DNA of 64,000 bases from Actinobaculum sp. 313 (GCF_003073475.1 NZ_CP029033.1:1116001-1180000); one strand, 5' to 3'. Shown: positions 51,944-61,827, numbered from the stretch's first letter. Notes: a model not told the origin generated them from the sequence alone. Translations and numbers: made by a program.

Positions 51944-53707
51944 CTATTCGCGGTTCACAGCCCAACCATACTCCGGGAGCTGTTGCAGAAGTTCCCGGTG
52001 TGTTCCAGCGGCCCGGATTGCACCATTCTGCCCGATAACAATGATTTGATCGGCTGCCGCAAGCTGCCCGAGCCGATGCGTCACAAGAACAATCGTACGG
52101 CCCTCGTCACGGCTTGCGAACAAATCCGCAATCAGCCTATCAGCGCTATCCGTATCGAGGTGTTCCGCCGGTTCGTCCAAGAGGAGGAAGGGGGCGGGAC
52201 TTGCCAATGCTCGCGCAAGGAGTAGTCGACGTCGTTCGCCACCGGATAGGGTAGTGGCATCGGTACCGAGCGGGGTGTGCAAACCGTGCGGCAGCTGTTG
52301 GAGCCAGTCGGCCAGCCCGACACGTTGCAGAAGCTGTTCGGCTTCGGCCTCGGTGACAGAGCCGCGCGCCACCCGGAGATTTTCCAGTACGGTTGTGGCA
52401 AATACGTGCGCGTCTTCGGCGGTGAGTGTGAGCAGGTGTGATACCGCTCCCCGGTCGAGTTGGGAAATCTCCTCACCGTCCAGGCGAACTGATCCGCCAT
52501 GCGGTGGCAGCAGACCGGCCAGGGTATACAACAAGGTCGACTTTCCCACTCCGGATGGTCCGACAATGGCCAGACTTTGCCCGCGCGATAGGTGAAAGGA
52601 AACCGGGCCGATGACATCGGGGCCGCCCGGCCATCCGGCAACCACATTGGTGGCGATCAACTCGTTGGCGCTGACTTTTGCTCCGGTAGGTTCATCTTGC
52701 ACGGTGGGCGGCAGTTCGGGGTGTGTAGCCGCGCGGTCAATCAGGGCGAGGATACGCTCGGAGGCCGCGCCGCAGCGTACCAACGTGGTGGCAGCTTTGG
52801 CCAGTGGCTCGGTGGCCTCAAAGGAGGCAAGGGGAGTGAGCACGAGAACTGCTAATTCAACCGGGGCGATCATCCCCGCCGCGAGTTGCTGCGCGCCGAT
52901 CACGAGTGCAGCGACGACGGCGATACCCATGGCAAGTACGTCGAGCGCGGCGGCGAGAGCGGCGGGCCGGGCGGCGGCATCCCGGTTTTGAATGATACGT
53001 GTTTCCGTGCGAGCAGCAGCTGCTTCGGCCTGCGCCAGTCGGCCGGATACTCTGAGTTCTGCTGCGCCTTCCAGCAGTGAGAGCGCCTGGGTGGTTAGCT
53101 CGGCTCGGTCGCGTACCTGCGCGAGTTCGGAACGGTATGCGCCGCGCATTGCCAGGTAGGGCGCACCGATCCCGGATAACAGCAGACATAGTGCCAGCAC
53201 GCAGCCAATAGCGGGGGAAAAGGAGGAGACGATACCGACGGAGAGCAGGCAGACAGCCCCAGCCACTGCGGCGGGTTGCAGAGCACGCACGACCAGGTCG
53301 CCGACGTCGTCGACATCCTTACCGGTTCTGGCAAGTAGGTCGCCGCGCCGCACGGAGGTAACCACGTCCGTGGGTGAGTCCGCCAGGCGCTGATAGATTG
53401 TGGCACGCAGAGTTGACATGCCATAAAGAGCTATTCGATGGGAGGCAATCCTATTCAGGTAGCGGAAGACGGCCTTGCCGATCCCGAGCGCCCGTACTGC
53501 AGTTGAGGCGACGGCGAGGGCCAGTACTGGCGGCATCTGGGAGGCACGTGCGATGAGCCAGGCCGAGACAGCCGCGAGGCCGACCGAGCATCCCAGGCCT
53601 GCCCAACCGGCTACGACGGAAAGAACGAACCCTTTGCGGTCGATGCGCAGGAGCGAGATGGCGCGCCTAATGGCATGCCATTGGGAAGAGGGAAGAACGA
53701 CACTCAT
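51944..53707 (-). CDS. cydC: Thiol reductant ABC exporter subunit CydC
   Basis: A 587-residue fused membrane/ATPase half-transporter. Six membrane segments (for example GFVLSVVAGWAGLGCSVGLA) are followed by the ATPase: LAIVGPSGVGKSTLLYTLAG (Walker A), TTLSGGERRRLLLARALASP (signature), FLLLDEPAEHLDTDSADRLI (Walker B), VTHRLGQL. With CydD it exports cysteine or glutathione-like thiols and is needed to assemble cytochrome bd. It overlaps cydD by 4 bp. Second half of the CydDC heterodimer. Confidence 0.93.
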   Translation of the reverse strand: MSVVLPSSQWHAIRRAISLLRIDRKGFVLSVVAGWAGLGCSVGLAAVSAWLIARASQMPPVLALAVASTAVRALGIGKAVFRYLNRIASHRIALYGMSTLRATIYQRLADSPTDVVTSVRRGDLLARTGKDVDDVGDLVVRALQPAAVAGAVCLLSVGIVSSFSPAIGCVLALCLLLSGIGAPYLAMRGAYRSELAQVRDRAELTTQALSLLEGAAELRVSGRLAQAEAAAARTETRIIQNRDAAARPAALAAALDVLAMGIAVVAALVIGAQQLAAGMIAPVELAVLVLTPLASFEATEPLAKAATTLVRCGAASERILALIDRAATHPELPPTVQDEPTGAKVSANELIATNVVAGWPGGPDVIGPVSFHLSRGQSLAIVGPSGVGKSTLLYTLAGLLPPHGGSVRLDGEEISQLDRGAVSHLLTLTAEDAHVFATTVLENLRVARGSVTEAEAEQLLQRVGLADWLQQLPHGLHTPLGTDATTLSGGERRRLLLARALASPAPFLLLDEPAEHLDTDSADRLIADLFASRDEGRTIVLVTHRLGQLAAADQIIVIGQNGAIRAAGTHRELLQQLPEYGWAVNRE

Positions 53708-55347
53708 CGCGCCACTCCCGATGCTACATCGACCACACGGTCTGCTTCGCGGATGATTGCATTGCGATGAGCAATCACCAGCACCGTATGGCCCGATGCG
53801 CGAAGCGTGCGGACGGCTTGGCAGACGAGTTCTTCGGACAGGGCATCGAGATGGGCGGAGGGCTCATCAAGAATGACCAGGGGGCGGGCGGCAACGAGGG
53901 CGCGGGTAAGCGCAAGGCGTTGGCGTTGTCCAAGCGACAGGCCGGTACCACCTTGTCCGATGCGTGTATGCCAGCCGTTGGGCAAGGTGGTGATGACACG
54001 GTCGAATCCGGTCAGGGCGGCCGCCGCGTCCAATTCCTCTCCGATGCCCGTCTGCAGGTTCTCCAGCACGGTTCCCGGTACCAGCGTTGGGCGTTGCGGA
54101 ACCCAGGTGATTTGCGACCACCACGATGCCTGATCAATCTCTGCCAGGGGCGCACCGGCGACGGTGATACTGCCGTGTGTCGGTTCCAGCAGTTGTAAGA
54201 GGGCGAGCACTGCCGTGGACTTCCCCGCTCCGGAAGGCCCGCGCAAAGCCACTACTTCCCCCGGGTGAATGGATGCGTCCATCCGGTAGGGCGCAATCGT
54301 GTCGCGTTCCGGGGAGTGAACACTCAACGCGCTGATCGTGATGGTGGCTTGCTGTAAGTCGGGAGCGGGGCGAGGACCGGACGCGGTCGGCGCCGACTCA
54401 TCCAGAAGAGTAAAGGCCTGCTCGGTTGCGGCGACTCCGTCGGCGGAGGCATGGAATTGGGAGCCGACCTCCCGCAGGGGCTTGAAGACCTCCGGGGTCA
54501 ACATAATGATCGCGAGTCCCGCTGCCAGGCCGAGATGGCCGGCAACCATGCGCAGCCCGACCTCCACCGCTACCAGTGCTGTTGACAGAGTCGTCAGGAA
54601 CTCGAGGACGGCACCGGAGAGAAAGGCGACTGAGAGCGTCCGCATGGTCTTTGCCGCATAATCGTCGCCGAGTTCCTGGACGCGCCGACGCGGGCCCTGT
54701 TCGCGTCCCAGTGCTTTCAGCGTGCTGAGGCCGGCTAACAGATCGAGCAACTGTTCTCCGAGGCGTTGCATGGCCGCTAGACGCGAGTCCGAGAAGGTCT
54801 TCGTCATGCGGCCTACAAGGACCATGAAGAGCGGGATGAGAGGAATGCAGACGACAATGGCCAGCGCGCTCACCCAGTCGGTGCACAAGATGACGAGCAG
54901 GGTGAAGGGAGTGACGGTGACGGAGAGGATGAGTTGCGGGAGGTACTTGACGAAGTAGGGTTCGAGGTCTTCGAGCGCATCGGTCACCAGCGTCACCGTG
55001 GGGGAGGTGCGGCCATTGGCGAGCCAGCGCGGGCCGAGGTCGCCCGCGTGCCGGAGAACCCGCGTCCGCAGGTCAGCCATCACGCGCAGAGCAGCGCGAT
55101 GCCCGAAGGCCTCCTGCAGGTAGGTGAGCACGATGCGCGCAGCGAATACGCAGAGCAGGGCGCCGATAAGGGGGAGTATCGGCGCCAGGTCAGTCTCTCC
55201 ATCGATCAGGGAACCCGCTGCGTGTGCGATAAGCAGGCATTGTGCGACGATCAGGCCGGCTATCAGCATGCCCGTGCCCGCCAGGAAGATAATGTAGCGG
55301 CGGGCAGCGCGGATGTAGCGCAACAGGCGGGGATCAAGTGGCTTCAT
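53704..55347 (-). CDS. cydD: Thiol reductant ABC exporter subunit CydD
   Basis: A 547-residue partner of CydC. The membrane domain begins RYIIFLAGTGMLIAGLIVAQ and has ALGREQGPRRRVQELGDDYA before the ATPase: LRGPSGAGKSTAVLALLQLL, GGTGLSLGQRQRLALTRAL (signature), PLVILDEPSAHLDALSEEL, VIAHRNAI. I place the start at ATG 55347, where CydD-like sequence begins; the open frame upstream overlaps cydB. Its role is envelope thiol homeostasis for cytochrome bd maturation. Confidence 0.93.
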   Translation of the reverse strand: MKPLDPRLLRYIRAARRYIIFLAGTGMLIAGLIVAQCLLIAHAAGSLIDGETDLAPILPLIGALLCVFAARIVLTYLQEAFGHRAALRVMADLRTRVLRHAGDLGPRWLANGRTSPTVTLVTDALEDLEPYFVKYLPQLILSVTVTPFTLLVILCTDWVSALAIVVCIPLIPLFMVLVGRMTKTFSDSRLAAMQRLGEQLLDLLAGLSTLKALGREQGPRRRVQELGDDYAAKTMRTLSVAFLSGAVLEFLTTLSTALVAVEVGLRMVAGHLGLAAGLAIIMLTPEVFKPLREVGSQFHASADGVAATEQAFTLLDESAPTASGPRPAPDLQQATITISALSVHSPERDTIAPYRMDASIHPGEVVALRGPSGAGKSTAVLALLQLLEPTHGSITVAGAPLAEIDQASWWSQITWVPQRPTLVPGTVLENLQTGIGEELDAAAALTGFDRVITTLPNGWHTRIGQGGTGLSLGQRQRLALTRALVAARPLVILDEPSAHLDALSEELVCQAVRTLRASGHTVLVIAHRNAIIREADRVVDVASGVAR

Positions 55348-55453
55348 AGGCGGCCTTCTCTGTGCCTCTTGTATGTTTTCGGATTCTATGCGTTTTGGAG
55401 GTATTGGTCTCCTGGTATGTGTACGGTTGTGAGTCCGTGGGGCAGTAGGTGTC

Positions 55454-56614
55454 TCACTGCTTGTCGTCCGGAAAAGCCGTGGAGCCGCTGGCCGCAAAGC
55501 GGCGGATGTTCCGCGGGTCGAGCCCGGCGGCTTCGTCGGGCACCTGCGCGACGGAGATCCGCCGTCGGAATACCCAGTAGCCCCATGCCGTGTAGCCGAG
55601 AACAATGGGAACGAAGACGAGTGCGGCAATGGTCATGATGGTCTGTGTGGGCGCCGTCGCAGAGGCTTGTACGAGGTGCAAGGAGTATGCCGGATCGACG
55701 GACGATTTCATGACCGACGGATAGATCGCCGTCCAGATGAATACGACGAGGAGGGCGATGGCGACGAAATGGGTCAAGAATGCGGGCATTTCGATGTCGC
55801 GCCACGTCATGAATACTGCACAGGCGATACAAGCTATGCCGAGTAGCAGTACGGCCGCTGAGGCCGTGGAGTTAGCCGCGTGAGAGAACTGTGCGATAAG
55901 TGCCCAGATAACGGCGAGCGTGGCGCTGGCCGGAACGCTCCTGCGCGCCAGGCGCAGGGCGCGGGTGTGCATCTCGCCGCTTGTCTTCAGCGCGAGGAAA
56001 AGTGCGCCGTGCGAGAGGAAGAGAGCCACAAAAACGACTCCACCGAGCAGGGTGAAAGGAGTCAACAGCGAGAAGAAACCGCCGGTGAGATAGTGGTGCG
56101 CATCGGCGTAGTTGGCGGCGCTCAGTTGATCAGCAGGCACCGGGATGAAGGTGCCGCTCTCGTAGGTGCCGACTTCGATATGCATGCCCTGCACAAAGTT
56201 CGCGAAGGCGACGCCCCAGAGGAATGGCACGAGCCAGGCGGCCACGGTATGGAGCGTATCCCAGGTACTACGCCAACGTTGCGTGTTGATGGTCTTCCGC
56301 CACTCGAGGGAGCAGATACGCAGGATGAGAAGGATGAGAATAAGCGCCAGCGGGATGTACATGCCGGAGAACAGCAGGGCATACCAGGCGGGAAATGCTG
56401 CGAAGGTTGCACCGCCGGCAGTGAGCAGCCAGACCTCGTTGCCATCCCAATGCGGACCGATTGAGGTCAGTGCCACGCGCCGCTCCTTTTCATTGCGCGG
56501 CAGGAGCTTCAGGAGCATGCCGACTCCGAAGTCGAATCCTTCGAGTGCGAAGTATCCGATCCACAGGACGGCGATAAGAATGAACCAGAGAAGTTGGATA
56601 GTCGTGGGTTCCAC
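55454..56614 (-). CDS. cydB: Cytochrome d ubiquinol oxidase subunit II
   Basis: A 386-residue membrane subunit of cytochrome bd oxidase. IAVLWIGYFALEGFDFGVGM and IGPHWDGNEVWLLTAGGATF are the conserved CydB N-terminal motifs. About nine membrane segments are present, ending GYWVFRRRISVAQVPDEAAG. The start is GTG 56614 with AGGAGGT upstream. It is 33 bp after cydA in the cydABDC operon. A 106-bp gap separates it from cydD. Confidence 0.95.
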   Translation of the reverse strand: MEPTTIQLLWFILIAVLWIGYFALEGFDFGVGMLLKLLPRNEKERRVALTSIGPHWDGNEVWLLTAGGATFAAFPAWYALLFSGMYIPLALILILLILRICSLEWRKTINTQRWRSTWDTLHTVAAWLVPFLWGVAFANFVQGMHIEVGTYESGTFIPVPADQLSAANYADAHHYLTGGFFSLLTPFTLLGGVVFVALFLSHGALFLALKTSGEMHTRALRLARRSVPASATLAVIWALIAQFSHAANSTASAAVLLLGIACIACAVFMTWRDIEMPAFLTHFVAIALLVVFIWTAIYPSVMKSSVDPAYSLHLVQASATAPTQTIMTIAALVFVPIVLGYTAWGYWVFRRRISVAQVPDEAAGLDPRNIRRFAASGSTAFPDDKQ

Positions 56615-56647
56615 GGATACCTCCTGTCAGGTCGCGGCAGTGCTGTT

Positions 56648-58114
56648 CTAGTAGACGAAACTCATCGGAGCGTCGGTGTCTTCATCGTGGTGGACCTCTT
56701 CCTTCTTCGGATTGACGCCCTCCAGCGCGTAGCGGCGCAGAAGTAACACCCAGATGACTCCGAGCCCGGTGTACACAAGGGTGAACAGAGCCATTGAGAA
56801 AATAACCGTGGTGGCGCTTACCGAGTTGGACACTCCGAGAGAGGTCATGAGCATGACGCCGTTATCGCCGGGGTTGACCACCCATGGCTGACGGCCCATC
56901 TCGGTGAGAATCCAGCCGAAGGAGTTGCCCAGGAAAGGCATCGGTATCATCCAGAGCCAGAATCGGCCCCATTTTTCTGATCGAAGCAAACGGTTTTCCC
57001 GTAGCGAATACAGCCCGGCCAGAGCCAGTGCGAGGCACAGGAAACCGATTCCCATCATGATGCGGAATGACCAGAAGGTGACCGTCAGATTTGGCCGGTA
57101 GTCGACGTCGTCGCCGTAGATGTCCGCGTACTTCTCCTGCAACTCGGTATTGACGTCATCAAGGCTGGGAATGAAGGATTCCGGGCCGGAGAAGTGGTTC
57201 GTGGCCATGAATGATTCGAGTCCGGGTATCGGGGCCGTAAGTTGCGCGCCGTCGCAGTCAGTCGTCCACATTACGATGACGAACTTGTGGCTTTCGCCGG
57301 ATTCACATACTCCCATCATGGCGGAGGCCTTAGCAGGTTGGATTTCGGCGATATGCTGACCGATGAAATGCCCCGATCCGATAGCGCCGAGTGAGGCGAT
57401 GAGCATCGTGACGAGTCCGAGTCTTGCGGTGGGTCGCCAGGCTGTGCGAGCTTCGTCATCACTTCCCGTGAGCCGGACCGAACGTGCCATCCACCAGAAT
57501 GACATGCCGGCAACTAGCGTTCCGGCAACAAGGAAAGCGCCGGAGATCGTGTGGGCAAAGGTCAGCAGGGATGTCTTGTTAAACAGAACGTGGAGGAATC
57601 CACCCATGCCATCCAATTCGGCGCGGCCGGTCTCCGGATTGACGACGGCGCCGGTCGGATTCTGCATGAAGGAGTTGGCCGAGAGGATGAAGAATGCGGA
57701 AAGCACGGTACCGATGGCGAAGAGCCAGATACTTAGATTGTGCAGGCGTGGCGATAGGCGGTTCTTGCCGAAAATCCACAGTCCGAGGAATGTGGACTCG
57801 AGGAAGAATGCGAGTAGGGCCTCAAAGGCAAGAGGCGCGCCAAAAATGTCGCCGACGAAAATCGAATATTCGGACCAGTTCATGCCGAACTGGAATTCCT
57901 GCACGATGCCTGTGGCAACGCCCAGCGCGAAGGTGATCAACAGGAGCTTGCCGAAGAAATCCGTCATCCGAGCCAATGCGGGATTCGCGGAGCGCCGCGT
58001 CTTGGTTTGCAGGATGGCGACGAGGATCGACAGTCCGATGGTCAACGGTACCTGCAGAAAGTGGTAGACGGTAGTAATGCCGAATTGCCACCGTGCAAGG
58101 TCAAGAGCTTCCAC
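56648..58114 (-). CDS. cydA: Cytochrome d ubiquinol oxidase subunit I
   Basis: A 488-residue heme-bearing subunit of the high-affinity cytochrome bd oxidase, which reduces oxygen with quinol. It begins EALDLARWQFGITTVYHFLQ, with the axial His18 of heme b595/d type sites. NWSEYSIFVGDIFGAPLAFE, LDGMGGFLHVLFNKTSLLTF and GWILTEMGRQPWVVNPGDNG (GRQPW) follow. The Q-loop is of the short type. The start is GTG 58114 behind GGGGGAT; the ATG further upstream has no site. First gene of the cyd operon. Confidence 0.95.
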   Translation of the reverse strand: MEALDLARWQFGITTVYHFLQVPLTIGLSILVAILQTKTRRSANPALARMTDFFGKLLLITFALGVATGIVQEFQFGMNWSEYSIFVGDIFGAPLAFEALLAFFLESTFLGLWIFGKNRLSPRLHNLSIWLFAIGTVLSAFFILSANSFMQNPTGAVVNPETGRAELDGMGGFLHVLFNKTSLLTFAHTISGAFLVAGTLVAGMSFWWMARSVRLTGSDDEARTAWRPTARLGLVTMLIASLGAIGSGHFIGQHIAEIQPAKASAMMGVCESGESHKFVIVMWTTDCDGAQLTAPIPGLESFMATNHFSGPESFIPSLDDVNTELQEKYADIYGDDVDYRPNLTVTFWSFRIMMGIGFLCLALALAGLYSLRENRLLRSEKWGRFWLWMIPMPFLGNSFGWILTEMGRQPWVVNPGDNGVMLMTSLGVSNSVSATTVIFSMALFTLVYTGLGVIWVLLLRRYALEGVNPKKEEVHHDEDTDAPMSFVY

Positions 58115-58621
58115 TGCGCATCCCCCCAGCGAATTGAGTGTGTCGAAGGCGTGTGGAGGCGTGTTCACAGCGAGGCCGTGGAACCTTCGCCGCCACCAGA
58201 GAAAACTTGAGACGTTACAGATTGTGTGCTTGTACTTTAGCAGGCTCTGGGGTGCATGTGGTACAAATCGCGGCGGCTGCCGGTGTTGGCCCACAGCGGC
58301 GCCCGCTATGAGCGTTGGGGTGGGTGCGCTGTGAGTCCGGTAACTGGAAGCGTGGAAATGTGACATGCATCCGGGATGTAATCCTTGGGAGGATGCCTCA
58401 GGTGTGCCACAATATACGCGGAGCCGAGCACATGCGCATCAACTCGGCAACCCGACCGCTGATCCGCGCGACTGTGCGCCGTAAACACTTAAGCGCCGCC
58501 GCCGGTGCCGGATATCGGTTCGGGGGTATTTGAGCTTCCGCGGCTATGGGCCGTGACAACGGGTCTGCCTGAGGCGTTGGGATGCGGACGCCCGCGGGTA
58601 GACGGGAGAGTGCATACACGC
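58115..58621 (-). promoter_or_regulatory. 507-bp intergenic region between cydA and the RNase E/G gene
   Basis: No gene is seen here. It must hold the cyd operon promoter (minus) and the RNase E/G promoter (plus). A short perfect inverted repeat CATCC-G-GGATG lies at 58369-58379, and minus-strand TAAAGT near 58236 could be a -10 box. I find no clear Rex, CRP-type or DosR-box consensus, so the control site for cyd remains open. Confidence 0.45.
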
Positions 58622-61600
58622 ATGGCTGACAAAGCCACAACGTCGGACGATATCGCGCGCGTTGGTGACGAAAACGTGGAAGAGACGTCCGCGAAGGAGA
58701 ATACTGCGGCACGGGCTGCGACTACAAAAAAGAAAACCGCGACAGGAACGAGGAAAAAGGTCGGCCGTGCGTCGGCATCCGAGTCCGTTCCAGATGCAGG
58801 CTCACCGGAAGAGCCGGGCGCTGAAACGAATGCCACGCCGAAAACGCGAAGCACTGCGCGCAAGTCAACGGCAAGAATTCGAAGCGCTAGAACGCCGCGG
58901 GTGACCGAAGATCAAGATACGGGTGAGAACCCGGTTGATGCGGCGGCCCAGGTGTACGAGCGCGAGGAAGGTGGCGAACCGGGTGCGCGAGGCGCAGCTA
59001 AGAAGTCAACTCGCGCTCGTGCGCGGAAGAAGGCAGCGGGCGACGTTGTCAGCGAAGATGCATCCAGCGCGGTGGCGGCGTCATTGGCCGCGTTGGAAGA
59101 ACGCGCACCGGCGAGGACTTCGCGGGCAGCCAAAGTAGCGGGTGAGCCGCTTGCCGACTTTGGAATTGATCTTGATGCGATTCCGCCGCGGGGTAGCTCC
59201 AAACGTAAGTCGGCATCCGCTGCGGAGCACGCCCGCACTCCAGACGGCGCTGCCGATACGGACGCCGTCGTGAGCTCAGGGCCTACAGATAGCGGTGTGG
59301 AACCTGTGGGTATGACGGCGCTTTTGTTCCAAGAGCCGGACACGTCGAGTCTCTTCCGCGAGCCGGAGACTCGCATCTCACGACGGCGGGGCAGTAGCCG
59401 TAGTAATACAGCGGCATCAACCACCGACGACGATAGTGTCACGCCCGCAACACGTAAGCGGACCCGCGGAAGCCGGAGCGCGGCCTCGGCCGACAAGACC
59501 GACAACCACACGCGCCGTGGTAACGAAAAGGATGTCATCACCGAGGAGTCCAGCGCACACAGTTCGCCGAGTGTGGGAAGCACCGATTCGGCCCCGACGC
59601 CCGCAGAGGCTGCTTCTGCCACTCGCGAAGCGCGGCGTCGTCGGCGCGGCACACGCGGCCGCCGTCGGACAGAGGAAACGAACGAAGAGAAAAGGACGAC
59701 GGAGGCGACGAACGCCGCAGCGGAGCAGACTGAGGCCGATGATGCAGATTCGACAACGACGCGTCGTCGGCGGCGTCGCCGGGCGAATGGTGAGAACGGC
59801 GACGAGGTCACGGCCCTGAAGGGCTCCACTCGTCTGGAGGCCAAGCGGCAGCGTCGTAAAGAAGGCCGTGAGGCTGGACGACGTCGGCATGTGATCACCG
59901 AGTCTGAGTATCTGGCCCGGCGTGAATCGGTGAAACGTGAGATGCTCGTACGTGAGCAGGACGGCTTGAACCAGATTGCGGTGCTCGAGGATGACATTCT
60001 CGTGGAGCACTACGTTGCTCGCCACACCCAGGTTTCCATGGTGGGCAATGTGTACCTCGGGCGCATCCAGAACGTACTACCGTCCATGGAGGCGGCTTTC
60101 GTTGATATTGGCAAGGGGCGCAACGCCGTTCTCTACGCCGGTGAAGTCAACTGGGAAGCCGCGGGCATGGAAGGGAAGCCGCGACGGATCGAACAGGCAC
60201 TGAAATCCGGCGATACCGTTATGGTGCAAGTGACGAAGGATCCGATCGGGCATAAGGGTGCGCGACTGACAGCACAGATCACCCTGGCCGGAAGGCATCT
60301 TGTTCTCGTTCCGTCGGGCGCGATGACCGGCATTTCCAGGAAGCTTCCGGATAAGGAACGTCATCGCCTGAAGCGGCTACTGCGGCAGATCGTGCCGGAA
60401 GAACACGGCGTCATTGTGCGCACCGCGGCGGAAGGCGCCACCGAAGAGCAGTTGCGCGCCGATGTGGAGCGTTTGACGAAGACCTGGGAAGACATCCAGG
60501 CCAAGGCGAAGAACACAAAGGCCGCGCCGATGCTGTTGAAGGGCGAGCCGGAACTAGCCGTGCGCGTTGTTCGCGATATCTTCAACGAAGATTTCGCTGC
60601 TTTGAAGGTGCAGGGCCGCGACGCATGGCAGACCATCAGCGATTATGTGGGGGAGTTGTCTCCCGAACTGGTGGACCGCCTGCAACATTGGACGAGCCCG
60701 GACGATATCTTCGCCGAACATCGTGTGGATGAGCAGTTGGCGAAGGCTTTTGATCGCAAGGTATGGCTGCCGTCGGGCGGTACGTTGGTGATCGACCGTA
60801 CCGAGGCGATGACGGTTATCGATGTCAACACCGGTAAATTCACGGGTAGTGGCGGCACTCTCGAAGAGACGGTCACGCGTAACAACCTCGAAGCGGCCGA
60901 GGAGATCGTTCGCCAGCTACGCCTGCGGGACATCGGGGGAATCATCGTCATCGACTTCATCGATATGGTGCTGGAATCCAACCGCGAGTTGGTGCTGCGG
61001 CGCCTTGTCGAATGTCTGGGCAGGGATCGGACTCGTCACCAGGTTGCCGAGGTCACCTCCCTGGGCCTGGTGCAGATGACGAGGAAGCGCGTGGGTCAAG
61101 GGCTCGTGGAGGCTTTTTCGACGACCTGCGAGGCCTGCGAGGGTCGTGGCTTTATCACTCATACCCATCCGGTGGAGCAGCCGGCAGGCCTGCGTGACGG
61201 CGGTTTCGCACGTCGTAAGACGCGCGGTCGAGTGGAGCAGCGCGCAGTTGGCGCCGGTGCGCGGACATCCGGAACGCCGGATGAGAAGCACAGCGATGTC
61301 AAGGCTGCCCTGAATTCCATTGCCGCTGCCGCCTCCCACCATCGCGAGGCCGAGGCCAAGGAAGAAGATGCTGGTACGGCATCCGTACCGCCGTCTGCAT
61401 CGAGTGCGGTGAAGAAGGATTCGGCGCCTGAGGCAGAGTCATCCAAGTCCGAGGCGCAGGAAGCTCCGCCGCAGGAGCAGGCGACCAAGGCCGCCGATGC
61501 GGGTGAAGTTCAACCGCAGCCGTCAGAACCGAAGTCGACGGCTCGAAAGAAGAGCAAGACCCACCGGGTCTCTTCGGCAGGAACAATTACCCCCGGCGCG

Positions 61601-61636
61601 GGTACGGCTGCAATTCTCAGTTTTCCCGCCAAGTGA
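58622..61636 (+). CDS. rne: Ribonuclease E/G
   Basis: A 1004-residue RNase E/G, the central mRNA-decay and rRNA-processing endonuclease. Residues 1 to about 430 are low-complexity and disordered (Arg/Lys/Glu/Ala/Thr-rich). The S1 domain (about 470-560) has VGNVYLGRIQNVLPSMEAAF. The catalytic core has MTVIDVNTGKFTGSGGTLEE and LRDIGGIIVIDFIDMVLESN with the metal aspartates, then the Zn-link CEACEGRG. A disordered C-terminal tail (about 890-1004) follows. The start is ATG 58622; the upstream open frame looks non-coding. It precedes rplU-rpmA-obg, as in other actinobacteria. Confidence 0.94.
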   Translation: MADKATTSDDIARVGDENVEETSAKENTAARAATTKKKTATGTRKKVGRASASESVPDAGSPEEPGAETNATPKTRSTARKSTARIRSARTPRVTEDQDTGENPVDAAAQVYEREEGGEPGARGAAKKSTRARARKKAAGDVVSEDASSAVAASLAALEERAPARTSRAAKVAGEPLADFGIDLDAIPPRGSSKRKSASAAEHARTPDGAADTDAVVSSGPTDSGVEPVGMTALLFQEPDTSSLFREPETRISRRRGSSRSNTAASTTDDDSVTPATRKRTRGSRSAASADKTDNHTRRGNEKDVITEESSAHSSPSVGSTDSAPTPAEAASATREARRRRRGTRGRRRTEETNEEKRTTEATNAAAEQTEADDADSTTTRRRRRRRANGENGDEVTALKGSTRLEAKRQRRKEGREAGRRRHVITESEYLARRESVKREMLVREQDGLNQIAVLEDDILVEHYVARHTQVSMVGNVYLGRIQNVLPSMEAAFVDIGKGRNAVLYAGEVNWEAAGMEGKPRRIEQALKSGDTVMVQVTKDPIGHKGARLTAQITLAGRHLVLVPSGAMTGISRKLPDKERHRLKRLLRQIVPEEHGVIVRTAAEGATEEQLRADVERLTKTWEDIQAKAKNTKAAPMLLKGEPELAVRVVRDIFNEDFAALKVQGRDAWQTISDYVGELSPELVDRLQHWTSPDDIFAEHRVDEQLAKAFDRKVWLPSGGTLVIDRTEAMTVIDVNTGKFTGSGGTLEETVTRNNLEAAEEIVRQLRLRDIGGIIVIDFIDMVLESNRELVLRRLVECLGRDRTRHQVAEVTSLGLVQMTRKRVGQGLVEAFSTTCEACEGRGFITHTHPVEQPAGLRDGGFARRKTRGRVEQRAVGAGARTSGTPDEKHSDVKAALNSIAAAASHHREAEAKEEDAGTASVPPSASSAVKKDSAPEAESSKSEAQEAPPQEQATKAADAGEVQPQPSEPKSTARKKSKTHRVSSAGTITPGAGTAAILSFPAK

Positions 61637-61713
61637 TAGTGGAGTTCTTCGCCGACGCTAGTGTCGGCGTGGTGAACCCCATACGAAATCGGCGTGTGGA
61701 GGGTCTGGCAGAC

Positions 61714-61743
61714 TTGCTGCCCGCTGCCCGCTGCCCGTAATAT
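61714..61743 (+). promoter_or_regulatory. rplU-rpmA promoter with a spacer made of three 7-bp tandem repeats
   Basis: A -35 box TTGCTG (61714-61719) and a -10 box TAATAT (61738-61743) are 18 bp apart. The stretch 61716-61736 is GCTGCCC repeated three times, so nearly the whole spacer is repeat. The -10 lies about 85 bp before the rplU start, leaving a leader that can form short GC hairpins. Confidence 0.55.
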
Positions 61744-61827
61744 AGAAACTCGGCGCCCACGGGTGCCGGTAATCGTTAGCGCTCCGCGCTTCCGCGCGAG
61801 CAATTGAACCGACAGAGGATGAGCAAC

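Noticed and set aside
55348-55629. N-terminal extension of CydD to 55629
   Set aside because: It would overlap the end of cydB and is Pro/Thr/Arg-rich without membrane segments; ATG 55347 starts typical CydD sequence.
59600-59800. Arg-codon-rich tract in the RNase E/G gene as a CRISPR-like or minisatellite repeat
   Set aside because: The repeats are irregular codon-level runs of CGT/CGG within an open reading frame, with no unique spacers.
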